Assembly (NCBI RefSeq): GCF_004402695.1 | Contig: NZ_SOFL01000002.1 | Span: 1-64,000, forward strand | Length of the DNA stretch: 64,000 nt | Direction of reading: 5' to 3' | Source: Cryobacterium adonitolivorans | GTDB taxonomy: Bacteria > Actinomycetota > Actinomycetes > Actinomycetales > Microbacteriaceae | In this document: piece after piece, positions 9,681 to 18,398 of the stretch | How the letters are laid out: each line of letters opens with the position of its first letter | Position numbering within the stretch: the stretch's first letter is position 1 | The notes under the pieces: generated by a model | The model's database searches: none | What the model was told of the DNA's origin: nothing | The model's input: the letters and a program-made list of their open reading frames with translations, nothing else | Position numbers and translations under genes: made by a program

Positions 9681-10916
9681 GTGACCCGCACCTCTCCGCC
9701 ACCGCCCGCACCGACGCCGGCCGGCCGCTTCGGCATCCGCCGCAATCTGCTGCGGCCCGACGACTCCGACGGCGCCGACCGCGTCACCTACGTCGAGCTG
9801 TTCTTCGACCTGATCTTCGTCTTCGCGCTCACCCAGCTCTCCCGCTACCTCTACGAAAACCAGTCCTGGGAAGGCGCCCTCGAGTCCGCGATGCTGGTGC
9901 TCGCGCTCTGGTGGGTCTGGGTGTACACGACCTGGGTGACCAATTGGCTCGACCCGGCCAAGCTGCCGGTGCGCGGCGTGGTGCTGGGCCTGTCGCTGGT
10001 GGGCTTCGTGGTGAGCGTGTCGATCTACGAGTCGTTCGGCGACCGCGGCATCGTCTTCGCGCTGGCCTATTCGGTGCTGCAACTGGGTCGAACGGCCTTC
10101 ATGGTGCTCGCCGTGGCCCGGCACGACACCGAGTTGCGCCGCACCTTCGTGCGCGTCCTGGCCTGGCTGGCCCTCTCCAGCGCGTTCTGGATCGTCGGGG
10201 CGCTGCTGCCCCTGCAGTACCGGCTGCCGCTTTGGCTGGTCGCCCTGGCCATCGAGTACCTCTCCGCCGGGGTGGGTTTCCGGGTGCCGGGGCTCGGCGC
10301 GTCCGGCATCGATCACTGGAACCTCTCCGGCCCGCACATCGCCGAGCGCAGCGCCCTGTTCGTGATCATCGCCCTCGGTGAATCGCTGTTGGTCACCGGA
10401 TTCGCGTTCGTTGCGAAGGAGTCGTCGGCGGCGAGCATCCTGGGCATGCTGCTCGCGTTCGGCGCGACCGTGGCCATGTGGTGGCTGTACTTCGACCGCA
10501 GCGAACGCGCCGGCGCCAGGGCCATCGCCGCCGCGGCGGAGCCCGGCCGTATCGCCCGGCTCGCCTATACCTACGTTCACGCCGTGATCATCGCCGGCAT
10601 TGCGCTCACCTCGGTGGCCGACAAGGAGGTCCTCACGCATCCGCACGCGGAGATGACCCTGTCGACCGCGGTGGTCCTGGTGGGCGGGCCGGCGCTCTAC
10701 GTGGTGGGGATGCTGCTGTTCCGGCTCGTCGTGGCCCGGGAGCTGCTCGTGTCGTACCTGGTGGGCATCGGGGCGCTGCTGGCGGCGTTCGGTGCGGCAT
10801 TCGTGCTCACCCCGCTGCAGCTGGGCACGGTGACCACCGCGGTTCTCGTGCTCGTGGCCGGCTGGGAGACCGTGGTGCGGGTGCGCCGGGGCACCGACGA
10901 CAAGAAGGCCGGCTGA
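9681..10916 (+). CDS. Low temperature requirement protein A (LtrA) family membrane protein
   Basis: 411 residues from GTG 9681; an in-frame GTG at 9645 is an alternative but would lie partly in the repeat. The family signature VTYVELFFDLIFVFALTQLSRYL opens the first membrane segment, and about ten to twelve hydrophobic helices follow. IIALGESLLVTGFAF is the second conserved LtrA block. LtrA was named for growth at low temperature in Listeria; its molecular role is unknown. The gene sits between xerD and parA, with repeat DNA upstream, so it looks like an insertion into a conserved order. Confidence 0.88.
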   Translation: MTRTSPPPPAPTPAGRFGIRRNLLRPDDSDGADRVTYVELFFDLIFVFALTQLSRYLYENQSWEGALESAMLVLALWWVWVYTTWVTNWLDPAKLPVRGVVLGLSLVGFVVSVSIYESFGDRGIVFALAYSVLQLGRTAFMVLAVARHDTELRRTFVRVLAWLALSSAFWIVGALLPLQYRLPLWLVALAIEYLSAGVGFRVPGLGASGIDHWNLSGPHIAERSALFVIIALGESLLVTGFAFVAKESSAASILGMLLAFGATVAMWWLYFDRSERAGARAIAAAAEPGRIARLAYTYVHAVIIAGIALTSVADKEVLTHPHAEMTLSTAVVLVGGPALYVVGMLLFRLVVARELLVSYLVGIGALLAAFGAAFVLTPLQLGTVTTAVLVLVAGWETVVRVRRGTDDKKAG

Positions 10917-11152
10917 CGCATCCGCCCATGACCGTTGCCGAAGCGGACAATTGGTCCGGCGCACCAGACGCAAACGTCCGCACGGGGAACAGCTGGCGTA
11001 CCAGACGCGCGAGAGGCGGCGGGTGAGACGGCGTGGTGCCGGATACGGGATGGTGAGGCAGGTGGCGGCGCACCGGCGAATCTGGCCGGGCTGGGCCTGT
11101 CGGCTCGGTAGAATCTACCAAGTGAACTGCATGACGGATCGAGGACAGCCCA

Positions 11153-12040
11153 GTGGCGCGTAGAACGGATAGCCGGACGCAGCTTCCCGGACTCGAGGAA
11201 CCACCCACCGGTGCAACCGGTCGGCCCCTGCAGGTATTCGATGAGCCCGCGCCGCTGAAAAGCCACGGCCCGGCACGCATCGTCTCGCTGTGCAACCAGA
11301 AGGGCGGCGTCGGCAAGACGACGACCACCATCAACCTGGGAGCGGCGCTGGCCGGCTACGGCCGCCGGGTGCTCGCCATCGACTTCGACCCGCAGGGCGC
11401 CCTGTCGGCCGGCCTCGGCGTACCCACGCACGACGTCACCACCATCTACGACCTGCTCCTGAGCGGCTCCAAGGACCCCAAGGAAGCCATCCAGCAGACC
11501 TCCGTCGTGGGTCTGGACATCATCCCGGCGAACATCGACCTCTCCGCTGCGGAGGTGCACCTCGTCAACGAGGTCGCCCGCGAGCAGATCCTGGCCCGGG
11601 TGCTGCGCAAGGTCTCCAACGACTACGACGTGATCCTCATCGACTGCCAGCCGTCGCTGGGCATCCTCACCGTCAACGCGCTCACCGCCAGCCACGGCGT
11701 GCTGATCCCGCTGGAGTGCGAGTTCTTCGCCCTGCGCGGTGTGGCGCTGCTCATCGAAACCATCGACAAGGTGCGCGACCGCCTCAACCCGGCCATCGAG
11801 CTCGACGGCATCCTGGCCACCATGTACGACTCGCGCACCCTGCACTCGCGTGAGGTGCTCGAGCGGGTTGTCGACGCGTTCGGCGACCGGGTGCTCGACA
11901 CCGTCATCGGCCGCACCGTCAAATTCCCGGATGCCAGTGTCGCGGGGGTGCCGATCACCGAGTTCGCTCCGGAACACGCCGCCGCCAAGGCCTACAAGCA
12001 GGCGGCGCGGGAACTGATCCAGCGTGGCGCGGTCGCCTAA
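11153..12040 (+). CDS. ParA family ATPase (chromosome segregation, scpAB-linked)
   Basis: 295 residues. The deviant Walker A KGGVGKTTT is at residues 50-58 after a disordered N-terminus, then IDFDPQGALSAGLG and the Walker B region DVILIDCQPSLG. GTG 11153 is preceded by GAGGA about 8 bases upstream. A possible -10 hexamer TAGAAT lies near 11108, but no good -35 is visible. It overlaps scpA by 17 bases and so heads a segregation operon. It is a Soj/ParA-type ATPase but has no ParB partner here, so it is likely an accessory paralogue. Confidence 0.9.
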   Translation: MARRTDSRTQLPGLEEPPTGATGRPLQVFDEPAPLKSHGPARIVSLCNQKGGVGKTTTTINLGAALAGYGRRVLAIDFDPQGALSAGLGVPTHDVTTIYDLLLSGSKDPKEAIQQTSVVGLDIIPANIDLSAAEVHLVNEVAREQILARVLRKVSNDYDVILIDCQPSLGILTVNALTASHGVLIPLECEFFALRGVALLIETIDKVRDRLNPAIELDGILATMYDSRTLHSREVLERVVDAFGDRVLDTVIGRTVKFPDASVAGVPITEFAPEHAAAKAYKQAARELIQRGAVA

Positions 12041-12929
12041 GCGGCCCTCGGCCGCTCCGGCCCGCGTCGCGGCGACCACCGCCACGACCAACACCCGCAC
12101 GGCCGGCATCGGCCCGCTCGGCACCATCGGCGAGGCCGGCACCCCCGCGCCCGGGTTCTCCGTGGCGCTGCAGAACTTCGAGGGACCGTTCGACCTGCTG
12201 CTCTCCCTGATCGGCAATCACGAACTCGACATCACCGAGATCTCGCTGAGCCGGGTCACCGACGAGTTCATCTCCTACCTGCGCGGGCTCGACGCCACAG
12301 AGGAGCTTGACCAGGCCACCGAGTTCCTCGTGGTGGCGGCCACCCTGCTCGACCTCAAACTGGTGGGCCTGTTGCCGCAGGGCGAGCTGGTGGATGCCGA
12401 GGACGTAGCGCTGCTCGAAGCGCGCGACCTGCTGTTCGCCCGGCTGCTGCAGTACCGCGCGTTCAAGACGGCGTCGGCCTGGTTCCTGGAGCACCTCGAA
12501 CACGAAGCCACCCGGCATGTGCGCTCGGTGCGGCTCGAGGAGAAGTACCGCACCACGACGCCGGAGCTGGTCTGGACGCTGTCGCTGAACGACTTCGGCG
12601 CGCTGGCGGCGCTGGCGCTCACTCCGCGGGAGCTGCCGACCGTGGGACTGGAGCATCTGCACGCGCCGCTGGTGAGCATCCGGGAACAGGCGGCGATTGT
12701 TGTGGCGATGCTGCGGGCCAATCAGAGCCTCACGTTTCGGGAGCTGATCGTGGACTGCTCCGAGAAGGGGCTCGTGATCGCCCGTTTCCTGGCCGTGCTG
12801 GAGCTGTACCGGCACGGTGCCCTCACCTTCGACCAGCTGGAACCGCTGGGCGAGCTCAGTTTGCACTGGGACGCCGACGGCTGGTCGGACGACAATCTCG
12901 CGAACCTCGGAGCCGACTATGACGCCTGA
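12024..12929 (+). CDS. scpA: Segregation and condensation protein A (ScpA, kleisin)
   Basis: 301 residues. After a 45-residue disordered head, the kleisin N-domain begins FSVALQNFEGPFDLLLSLIGNHELDITEISL, the hallmark of ScpA. The C-terminal winged helix includes TFRELIVDCSEKGLVIARFLAVLELYRHGAL. It bridges SMC heads together with ScpB. GTG start inside the end of parA, and 11-base overlap with scpB. Confidence 0.94.
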   Translation: MARSPKRPSAAPARVAATTATTNTRTAGIGPLGTIGEAGTPAPGFSVALQNFEGPFDLLLSLIGNHELDITEISLSRVTDEFISYLRGLDATEELDQATEFLVVAATLLDLKLVGLLPQGELVDAEDVALLEARDLLFARLLQYRAFKTASAWFLEHLEHEATRHVRSVRLEEKYRTTTPELVWTLSLNDFGALAALALTPRELPTVGLEHLHAPLVSIREQAAIVVAMLRANQSLTFRELIVDCSEKGLVIARFLAVLELYRHGALTFDQLEPLGELSLHWDADGWSDDNLANLGADYDA

Positions 12930-13617
12930 TGCCAGCATGACCACACTCGACGAGGTCGCCACAGGCTCGACCGACGGTGGTGGGGTCTCGACAAGCTCGA
13001 CCAGCGAGCGCGGGGTCTCGACAAGCTGGACCGACGGGATGGGCTCGACCTCCGGCGGTGGGGGAGCCGTAGCGATTGAGCGGCGGCTCGAGGCCATCCT
13101 GATGGTGGCGGATGAGCCGCAGAGCCTGGTGCACCTGGCTACCGCCGTCGCGCATCCGCTCGTGGACGTGCGGGAGGCCATCCTGCGGCTGGTCGCCGAC
13201 TTCGACGGGGTGCACGGCTCCGTGCGGCGCGGCTTCGAACTGCGCGAGGTGGCCGGCGGCTGGCGCATTTACGTGCGCGCAGAGCACGACCCGGTGGTGG
13301 CCGATTTTGTGCTCACCCAGAACCCCAGCCGGCTCTCCCAGGCCGCGCTGGAGACCCTCGCGGTGATCGCCTACAAGCAACCGATCAGCCGCGGCGCGGT
13401 AGCCTCGATTCGGGCCGTTAACGTCGACTCGGTCGTGCGAACCCTCCTGGGCCGCGGATTGATCACCGAGGCCTTCACCGATAGCGAGACCGGCGCGATC
13501 AATTACGCCACCACCGACCTGCTGCTCACCCAGCTGGGAATCAACTCGCTCGACGAGTTGCCACTAATTTCGCCGTTGCTCGCCGACGGTGCGAACGGAT
13601 TCGAGGATCTACCATGA
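12919..13617 (+). CDS. scpB: Segregation and condensation protein B (ScpB)
   Basis: 232 residues from ATG 12919; ATG 12937 is an alternative. The ScpB winged-helix pair starts at IERRLEAILMVADEPQSLVHLA and contains LAVIAYKQPISRGAVASIR. The first ~50 residues are low-complexity Ser/Thr/Gly encoded by copies of the GTCGAG repeat read in frame, an expansion not expected in the family. The stop overlaps the next ATG (ATGA). Confidence 0.93.
   Translation: MTPDASMTTLDEVATGSTDGGGVSTSSTSERGVSTSWTDGMGSTSGGGGAVAIERRLEAILMVADEPQSLVHLATAVAHPLVDVREAILRLVADFDGVHGSVRRGFELREVAGGWRIYVRAEHDPVVADFVLTQNPSRLSQAALETLAVIAYKQPISRGAVASIRAVNVDSVVRTLLGRGLITEAFTDSETGAINYATTDLLLTQLGINSLDELPLISPLLADGANGFEDLP
12958..13053 (+). 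repeat. GTCGAG-type repeats inserted in frame in scpB
   Basis: Two direct copies of GGGGTCTCGACAAGCTSGAC lie at 12982-13001 and 13012-13031, flanked by further GGCTCGACC units. They match arms of the repeat at 9549-9638 and are translated as GVSTSSTS and GVSTSWTD within the ScpB head. Confidence 0.75.
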
Positions 13618-14456
13618 CCGAAAACATGCCCGAAAACACAGTCGACCACAACGACGGCTACACCGATACCAGTAGCACCAACCCGGACTTCGCCACCAAC
13701 CCCGACGCCGCCGTCGACGGCATCCGCCTGCAGAAGGTGCTCTCCGCCGCTGGCGTCGCCTCCCGCCGGGTCAGCGAAGAGATGATCAGCTCCGGCCGCG
13801 TGCGGGTCAACGGCAAGGTCGTCACCGAACTCGGCCGCCGCGTGCACCCCGACATCGACAAGATCGCCGTGGACAACGTCGCGGTGCAGCTGGACACCAG
13901 CCGCCGCTACGTGATGCTGAACAAGCCCGTCGGCGTGGTCTCCTCCATGCAGGACGAGAGCGGCCGGCCCGACCTCCGCCAGTTCACCGAGGGCTACGAG
14001 GAGCGCCTGTTCAACGTGGGCCGCCTCGACGCCCAGACCAGCGGGCTGCTGATCCTCACCAACGACGGTGACCTCGCCCACGTGCTCGCCCACCCCTCCT
14101 TCGGCGTCGCCAAGACCTACATCGCCAAGGTCGAGGGCCGCGTCTCGGCGCAGACCATCGGCAAGCTGCAGACCGGCATCGAGCTGGAGGACGGCCCCAT
14201 CGCCGCCGATAAGGCCCGCATCCTCACCAGCCCTCCCGGCGACGGCTTCACCCTGGTGGAGCTGACCCTGCACTCCGGCCGCAACCGCATCGTGCGCCGG
14301 ATGCTCGACGCCGTCGGCCACCCCGTCGTGGACCTGGTGCGCAGACAGTTCGGGCCGCTGCAGCTGGGCACCCTCCGCTCCGGCGCCGTGCGCGACCTCA
14401 CTAAGGTGGAACTCGGCCAGCTGCTCACGGTGTCCCGCGCCGAAGTTCAGAAGTAA
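13614..14456 (+). CDS. 23S rRNA pseudouridine synthase (RluB/RsuA family)
   Basis: 280 residues. An acidic ~35-residue head, then an S4 domain (IRLQKVLSAAGVASRRVSEEMI), then the pseudouridine synthase core with the catalytic aspartate in VGRLDAQTSGLLILTNDGDLA and GRNRIVRRMLDAVGHPV. Location directly after scpB is the usual place for RluB in Gram-positives, which suggests 23S rRNA as substrate. Confidence 0.92.
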   Translation: MTENMPENTVDHNDGYTDTSSTNPDFATNPDAAVDGIRLQKVLSAAGVASRRVSEEMISSGRVRVNGKVVTELGRRVHPDIDKIAVDNVAVQLDTSRRYVMLNKPVGVVSSMQDESGRPDLRQFTEGYEERLFNVGRLDAQTSGLLILTNDGDLAHVLAHPSFGVAKTYIAKVEGRVSAQTIGKLQTGIELEDGPIAADKARILTSPPGDGFTLVELTLHSGRNRIVRRMLDAVGHPVVDLVRRQFGPLQLGTLRSGAVRDLTKVELGQLLTVSRAEVQK

Positions 14457-14507
14457 CGGGCAGAAGTAGGGCGCAGCATCCGTTTCACCCCTGTCAACCG
14501 CGCAAGT

Positions 14508-15602
14508 TTGGAGCCGAACGTGGTCGAGTCTCGCCTGATCGGGCCGGTGCGTGTCGTCGGCGCCGGGCTCCTGGGAACCAGCATCGGCCTGGGCCTGAGT
14601 GCCAGGGGCATCGACGTGATCCTCGCCGACGCGTCGCCGACCAACCTGTCGCTGGCCATCGACTACGGCGCCGGCCGCGCCGCCACCGCCGGGGACGCCC
14701 CGCAGCTGATCGTGGTGTGCGTGCCGCCGGACGTGACCGCCGACATCGTGGCCCGCGAACTCGAGGCCTTCCCCGACGCGATCGTGACGGATGTGGCCAG
14801 CGTCAAGCTGGCCCCGCTGACCGAGCTACGCGACCGCGGCGCCGACGTGTCCCGATACATCGGCTCGCACCCGCTCGCCGGCCGGGAACGCGGCGGACCG
14901 CTCGCCGGCCGCGCCGACCTGTTCATCGGCCGGCCCTGGGTGGTCGCCGCGCACGACGACATCAGCTACCAGCGCGCCACCGCGATCGACGACCTGATCC
15001 TGGACCTCGGCGCCACCCTGGTGGAAATGACCCCGGAAGAGCACGACAAGGGTGTCGCCCTGGTCTCGCACGTGCCCCAGGTGGTGTCCACGCTGATGGC
15101 CCGCCGCCTCACCGACTCGCCCGCCTCCGCACTCAACCTCGCCGGGCAGGGCCTGCGCGACGTCACCCGCGTCGCCGCGAGCGACCCTGAATTGTGGGTG
15201 CAGATCCTCGGCGCCAACCCCGCGCCGGTGCGGGAGATCCTGCTCGCACTGCGCGACGACCTGGACCGCTTCATCGGCGCCCTCGCCGACCCGGCCGCGC
15301 CCGGCGCCCGCCGCCAGGTGGCCGAGGAGATCGCCGGCGGCAACACCGGCGTGGCCCGGCTGCCCGGCAAGCACGGCCAGGACCGCCGCTACGCCAGCCT
15401 CACCGTGATGGTCGACGACACCCCCGGCCAGCTCGCCCGCCTGTTCAACGAAATCGGCGAGGCGGGCGTCAACCTCGAGGACCTGCGCCTCGAGCATTCC
15501 CCGGGAGCCCAGATCGGGCTCGCCGAGATCAGCATCCTCCCCGAGGCGGTCAGCCGCCTCACCATTGAGCTGGCCGCGCGCGGCTGGCGGATTGTCGGTT
15601 AG
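14508..15602 (+). CDS. tyrA: Prephenate dehydrogenase with C-terminal ACT domain
   Basis: 364 residues from TTG 14508, or 360 from GTG 14520; neither has a strong ribosome site. The NAD-binding motif [17 protein letters not shown] starts the dehydrogenase domain. [12 protein letters not shown] carries the substrate-binding His region, and the helical domain follows. The end ([20 protein letters not shown]) is an ACT domain, so tyrosine feedback is likely. It makes 4-hydroxyphenylpyruvate from prephenate. Confidence 0.92.
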   Translation: MEPNVVESRLIGPVRVVGAGLLGTSIGLGLSARGIDVILADASPTNLSLAIDYGAGRAATAGDAPQLIVVCVPPDVTADIVARELEAFPDAIVTDVASVKLAPLTELRDRGADVSRYIGSHPLAGRERGGPLAGRADLFIGRPWVVAAHDDISYQRATAIDDLILDLGATLVEMTPEEHDKGVALVSHVPQVVSTLMARRLTDSPASALNLAGQGLRDVTRVAASDPELWVQILGANPAPVREILLALRDDLDRFIGALADPAAPGARRQVAEEIAGGNTGVARLPGKHGQDRRYASLTVMVDDTPGQLARLFNEIGEAGVNLEDLRLEHSPGAQIGLAEISILPEAVSRLTIELAARGWRIVG

Positions 15603-15606
15603 ACGT

Positions 15607-16293
15607 TTGAGTAAGCATTCCTACCCCCTGTTCGTCGCGATCGATGGGCCTGCCGGCAGCGGCAAGTCCAGCGTCAGCCGGGCCGTGGCCCGCCGCCTCG
15701 GCTACGGCTACCTCGACACTGGAGCCGCCTACCGGGCGCTGGCCTGGTTGGTCATCGACCAGGAGGTCGACCCGGAGAACTCCGCCGCGGTCAGCGCGAT
15801 GCTGCCCACCTTCGACTACACGATCGGCACCGAACCGGATGCCTACTTCGTGCGGGTGGGGGAGAGCGACGTCACCGACGCCATCCGTGAGCCGCAGATC
15901 TCGGCCGCGGTCAGCGCCATCGCCCGGGTCCCCGCGGTGCGCACCCACCTGACCGAGCTGTTCCGCAACATCGCCCGGGCTGTTCCGCAGCCCGGCGTGG
16001 TGGTCGAAGGCCGAGACATCACCACCGTCGTCGCCCCCGAGGCCGAGGTCCGCATTCTACTCACAGCAACCGAAGAGGCTAGAATGGCGAGGCGCTCTGC
16101 GGAAATATCAACCCAATCGGCCCACACCGTGGCGGAACAGCTGCGATCGAGGGATCGCGCCGACTCCCAGGTAGTGGAATTCATGAGCGCCGCAGACGGT
16201 GTGACCACCGTCGACTCCACCCATCTCGACTTCGACCAGACCATTGACGCGGTTGTAGAGGTCATCAATACCGCGAGGAACTCGCATGACTAA
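15607..16293 (+). CDS. cmk: Cytidylate kinase
   Basis: 228 residues from TTG 15607, only 4 bases after the tyrA stop. The P-loop GPAGSGKS is at residues 14-21, then [14 protein letters not shown] and [18 protein letters not shown], all Cmk hallmarks. It phosphorylates CMP/dCMP. It overlaps der by 8 bases (ATGACTAA). Confidence 0.94.
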   Translation: MSKHSYPLFVAIDGPAGSGKSSVSRAVARRLGYGYLDTGAAYRALAWLVIDQEVDPENSAAVSAMLPTFDYTIGTEPDAYFVRVGESDVTDAIREPQISAAVSAIARVPAVRTHLTELFRNIARAVPQPGVVVEGRDITTVVAPEAEVRILLTATEEARMARRSAEISTQSAHTVAEQLRSRDRADSQVVEFMSAADGVTTVDSTHLDFDQTIDAVVEVINTARNSHD

Positions 16294-17806
16294 TCAATTC
16301 GACGACACGACGATCCCCGAACTCGACCCGGAAATCGCTTCGCGCCTGACCGACCTCGACGAGGACGACGCCCTGATCACTCAGCGCGCCACCGCGCTGC
16401 GCACCGGCCTGAACGAATACGACCTCGACGACGAGGACTTCGACGTCCTCGACCACGTCAGCGAAGACCCCGACGCCATCCAGTACCTGCCGGCCCTGCC
16501 GGTCATCGCGATCGTCGGCCGCCCCAACGTGGGCAAGTCCGCGCTCGTGAACCGCATCCTCGGCCGCCGCGAGGCCGTCGTAGAGGACACCCCCGGTGTG
16601 ACCCGTGACCGGGTCACCTACAAGGGCGAGTGGCACGAACGCCGCTTCAGCCTCGTAGACACCGGCGGCTGGGAGCCCGACGCCAAGGGCATCGACGCAT
16701 CCGTGGCCATGCAGGCCGAACTGGCCATCGAGCTGTGCGACGTCGTCATGTTCGTCGTCGACTCTAATGTGGGCCCCACCTCCACCGACGAGGCCGTCGT
16801 GAAGCTGCTGCGTCGCAGCGGCAAGCCCGTCTTCCTCATCGCCAACAAGGTCGACGACATCCGCCAGGAGCCCGAAGCGGCCAGCCTGTGGGCGCTCGGC
16901 CTCGGCCAGCCCTGGCCGGTCTCCGCACTGCACGGCCGCGGCGTCGCCGACCTGCTCGACGCGATCCTCGAGAAGCTCCCCGAGATCTCCAACGTCGCCA
17001 AGCAGGAAGTGGGCGGCCCGCGCCGCGTCGCCATCCTGGGACGCCCGAACGTGGGCAAGTCCAGCCTGCTCAACAAGGTCGTCGGCGAAGAGCGTGTTGT
17101 CGTCAACGCGCTGGCCGGCACCACCCGCGACCCGGTCGACGAGCAGGTCGAACTCGGCGGCAAGGTCTGGCGTTTCGTCGACACCGCCGGCATCCGCCGT
17201 CGCGTGCACCTCTCCCAGGGCGCCGACTTCTACGCGTCACTGCGCACCAGCGCGGCCCTGGAAAAGGCCGAGGTGGCCGTGGTGCTCATCGACGTCACCG
17301 AGGTCATCAGCGAGCAGGACGTGCGCGTCATCGACCTGGTCCTCGAGTCCGGCCGTGCGCTGGTGCTCGCGTTCAACAAGTGGGACCAGATCGACGACGA
17401 CCGTCGACGCTACCTGGAACGTGAGATCGAGCAGGACCTGGCCCACGTGGCCTGGGCCCCGCGCGTGAACATCTCGGCCAAGACCGGCCGTCACATGGAG
17501 AAGCTGGTTCCGGCGCTTGAGCTTGCGCTCGAGTCGTGGGACACCCGCGTCGCCACCGGCAAGTTCAACGCCTTCCTCGCCGAGCTGGCCGCGGAGCACC
17601 CGCACCCGGTGCGCAGCGGCAAGCAGCCGCGCATCCTGTTCGGCACCCAGGCCTCCAGCCGCCCGCCGACCTTCGTGATCTTCACCACCGGGTTCCTGGA
17701 CCCGGGCTACCGCCGGTTCATCCAGCGTCGCCTGCGCGAGGTCTACGGCTTCGCCGGCAGCCCGATCAACATCAGCATGCGAGTGCGCGAGAAGCGCAAG
17801 CGCTAA
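16286..17806 (+). CDS. der: Ribosome biogenesis GTPase Der (EngA)
   Basis: 506 residues. Two tandem G domains, each with GRPNVGKS (residues 78-85 and 252-259), NKVD in domain 1 and NKWD in domain 2, and a C-terminal KH-like domain ending MRVREKRKR. The first ~70 residues are an acidic extension typical of actinobacterial Der. It assists 50S assembly. Confidence 0.95.
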   Translation: MTNQFDDTTIPELDPEIASRLTDLDEDDALITQRATALRTGLNEYDLDDEDFDVLDHVSEDPDAIQYLPALPVIAIVGRPNVGKSALVNRILGRREAVVEDTPGVTRDRVTYKGEWHERRFSLVDTGGWEPDAKGIDASVAMQAELAIELCDVVMFVVDSNVGPTSTDEAVVKLLRRSGKPVFLIANKVDDIRQEPEAASLWALGLGQPWPVSALHGRGVADLLDAILEKLPEISNVAKQEVGGPRRVAILGRPNVGKSSLLNKVVGEERVVVNALAGTTRDPVDEQVELGGKVWRFVDTAGIRRRVHLSQGADFYASLRTSAALEKAEVAVVLIDVTEVISEQDVRVIDLVLESGRALVLAFNKWDQIDDDRRRYLEREIEQDLAHVAWAPRVNISAKTGRHMEKLVPALELALESWDTRVATGKFNAFLAELAAEHPHPVRSGKQPRILFGTQASSRPPTFVIFTTGFLDPGYRRFIQRRLREVYGFAGSPINISMRVREKRKR

Positions 17807-17835
17807 CCCGACCGGCCGGTTCGACCAGGCCGTGT

Positions 17836-17869
17836 GCCGCCATCTTCGGATGCCGGCATGCGGCTTTTT
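17836..17869 (+). terminator. Rho-independent terminator after der
   Basis: GCCGCCAT and ATGCGGC form a stem with one bulge, followed by TTTTT. It lies 30 bases after the der stop and ends the core operon. Confidence 0.7.
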
Positions 17870-18398
17870 CGTGCGCCCGCGGCCCACAAAGCGCCCGATC
17901 GCGCCGCAAGGTTGCCGCAAGGTTGACTCAAGGGCCTCCCAAGGGCGGCGCAAGCCGAACGAGCCGATCCCAGCGCTGGTGCGGAACTGATCCCCGAACC
18001 CCCAAGCCAAGGTTGAAGGTGCCCCCGTCCGGGGGTCTTCATTCGACGGTGCGAATGTTCTAAGTTCTTCATGCAGGCAGAATCCACCCGGCTCTACCGG
18101 CACCGACACGTCACGAACCCCACCCGGCCCGTGACCCATCCGCATCACCCGCAGTATCCGCCGGCCCCGAAGCCCGCAGGTTACCCGCCAGATCGCCGCC
18201 GCACCGCCCGAACGGTGCGCTACCGCCCCTGTTCCTTCTCAGCCGTCCGCTTCCCTAGAGCGGCGCTGGGCGCACAACGCAGCCCTTCCGACATTTCCGT
18301 GTCCCTGCATTTCGTTGATACCTGGTCTGAACGAGAACCCGAATCTCCCGACCGTTGATCCAGCGAGATCCCTGGCCCTACTCCAAGGATGAATTACT
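17870..18398 (+). other. Long non-coding leader upstream of the glycosyltransferase gene
   Basis: No gene is supported here. There is a tandem GCCGCAAGGTT repeat near 17910 and a small CCCCCGTCCGGGGG hairpin near 18021-18034. The rest is unremarkable. I found no riboswitch I could name. The length suggests a regulated promoter or leader for the following gene. Confidence 0.4.

Noticed and set aside
8832..10973. 713-codon minus-strand frame opposite xerD and ltrA
   Set aside because: Antisense to two recognised genes; His/Arg/Gln-rich shadow.
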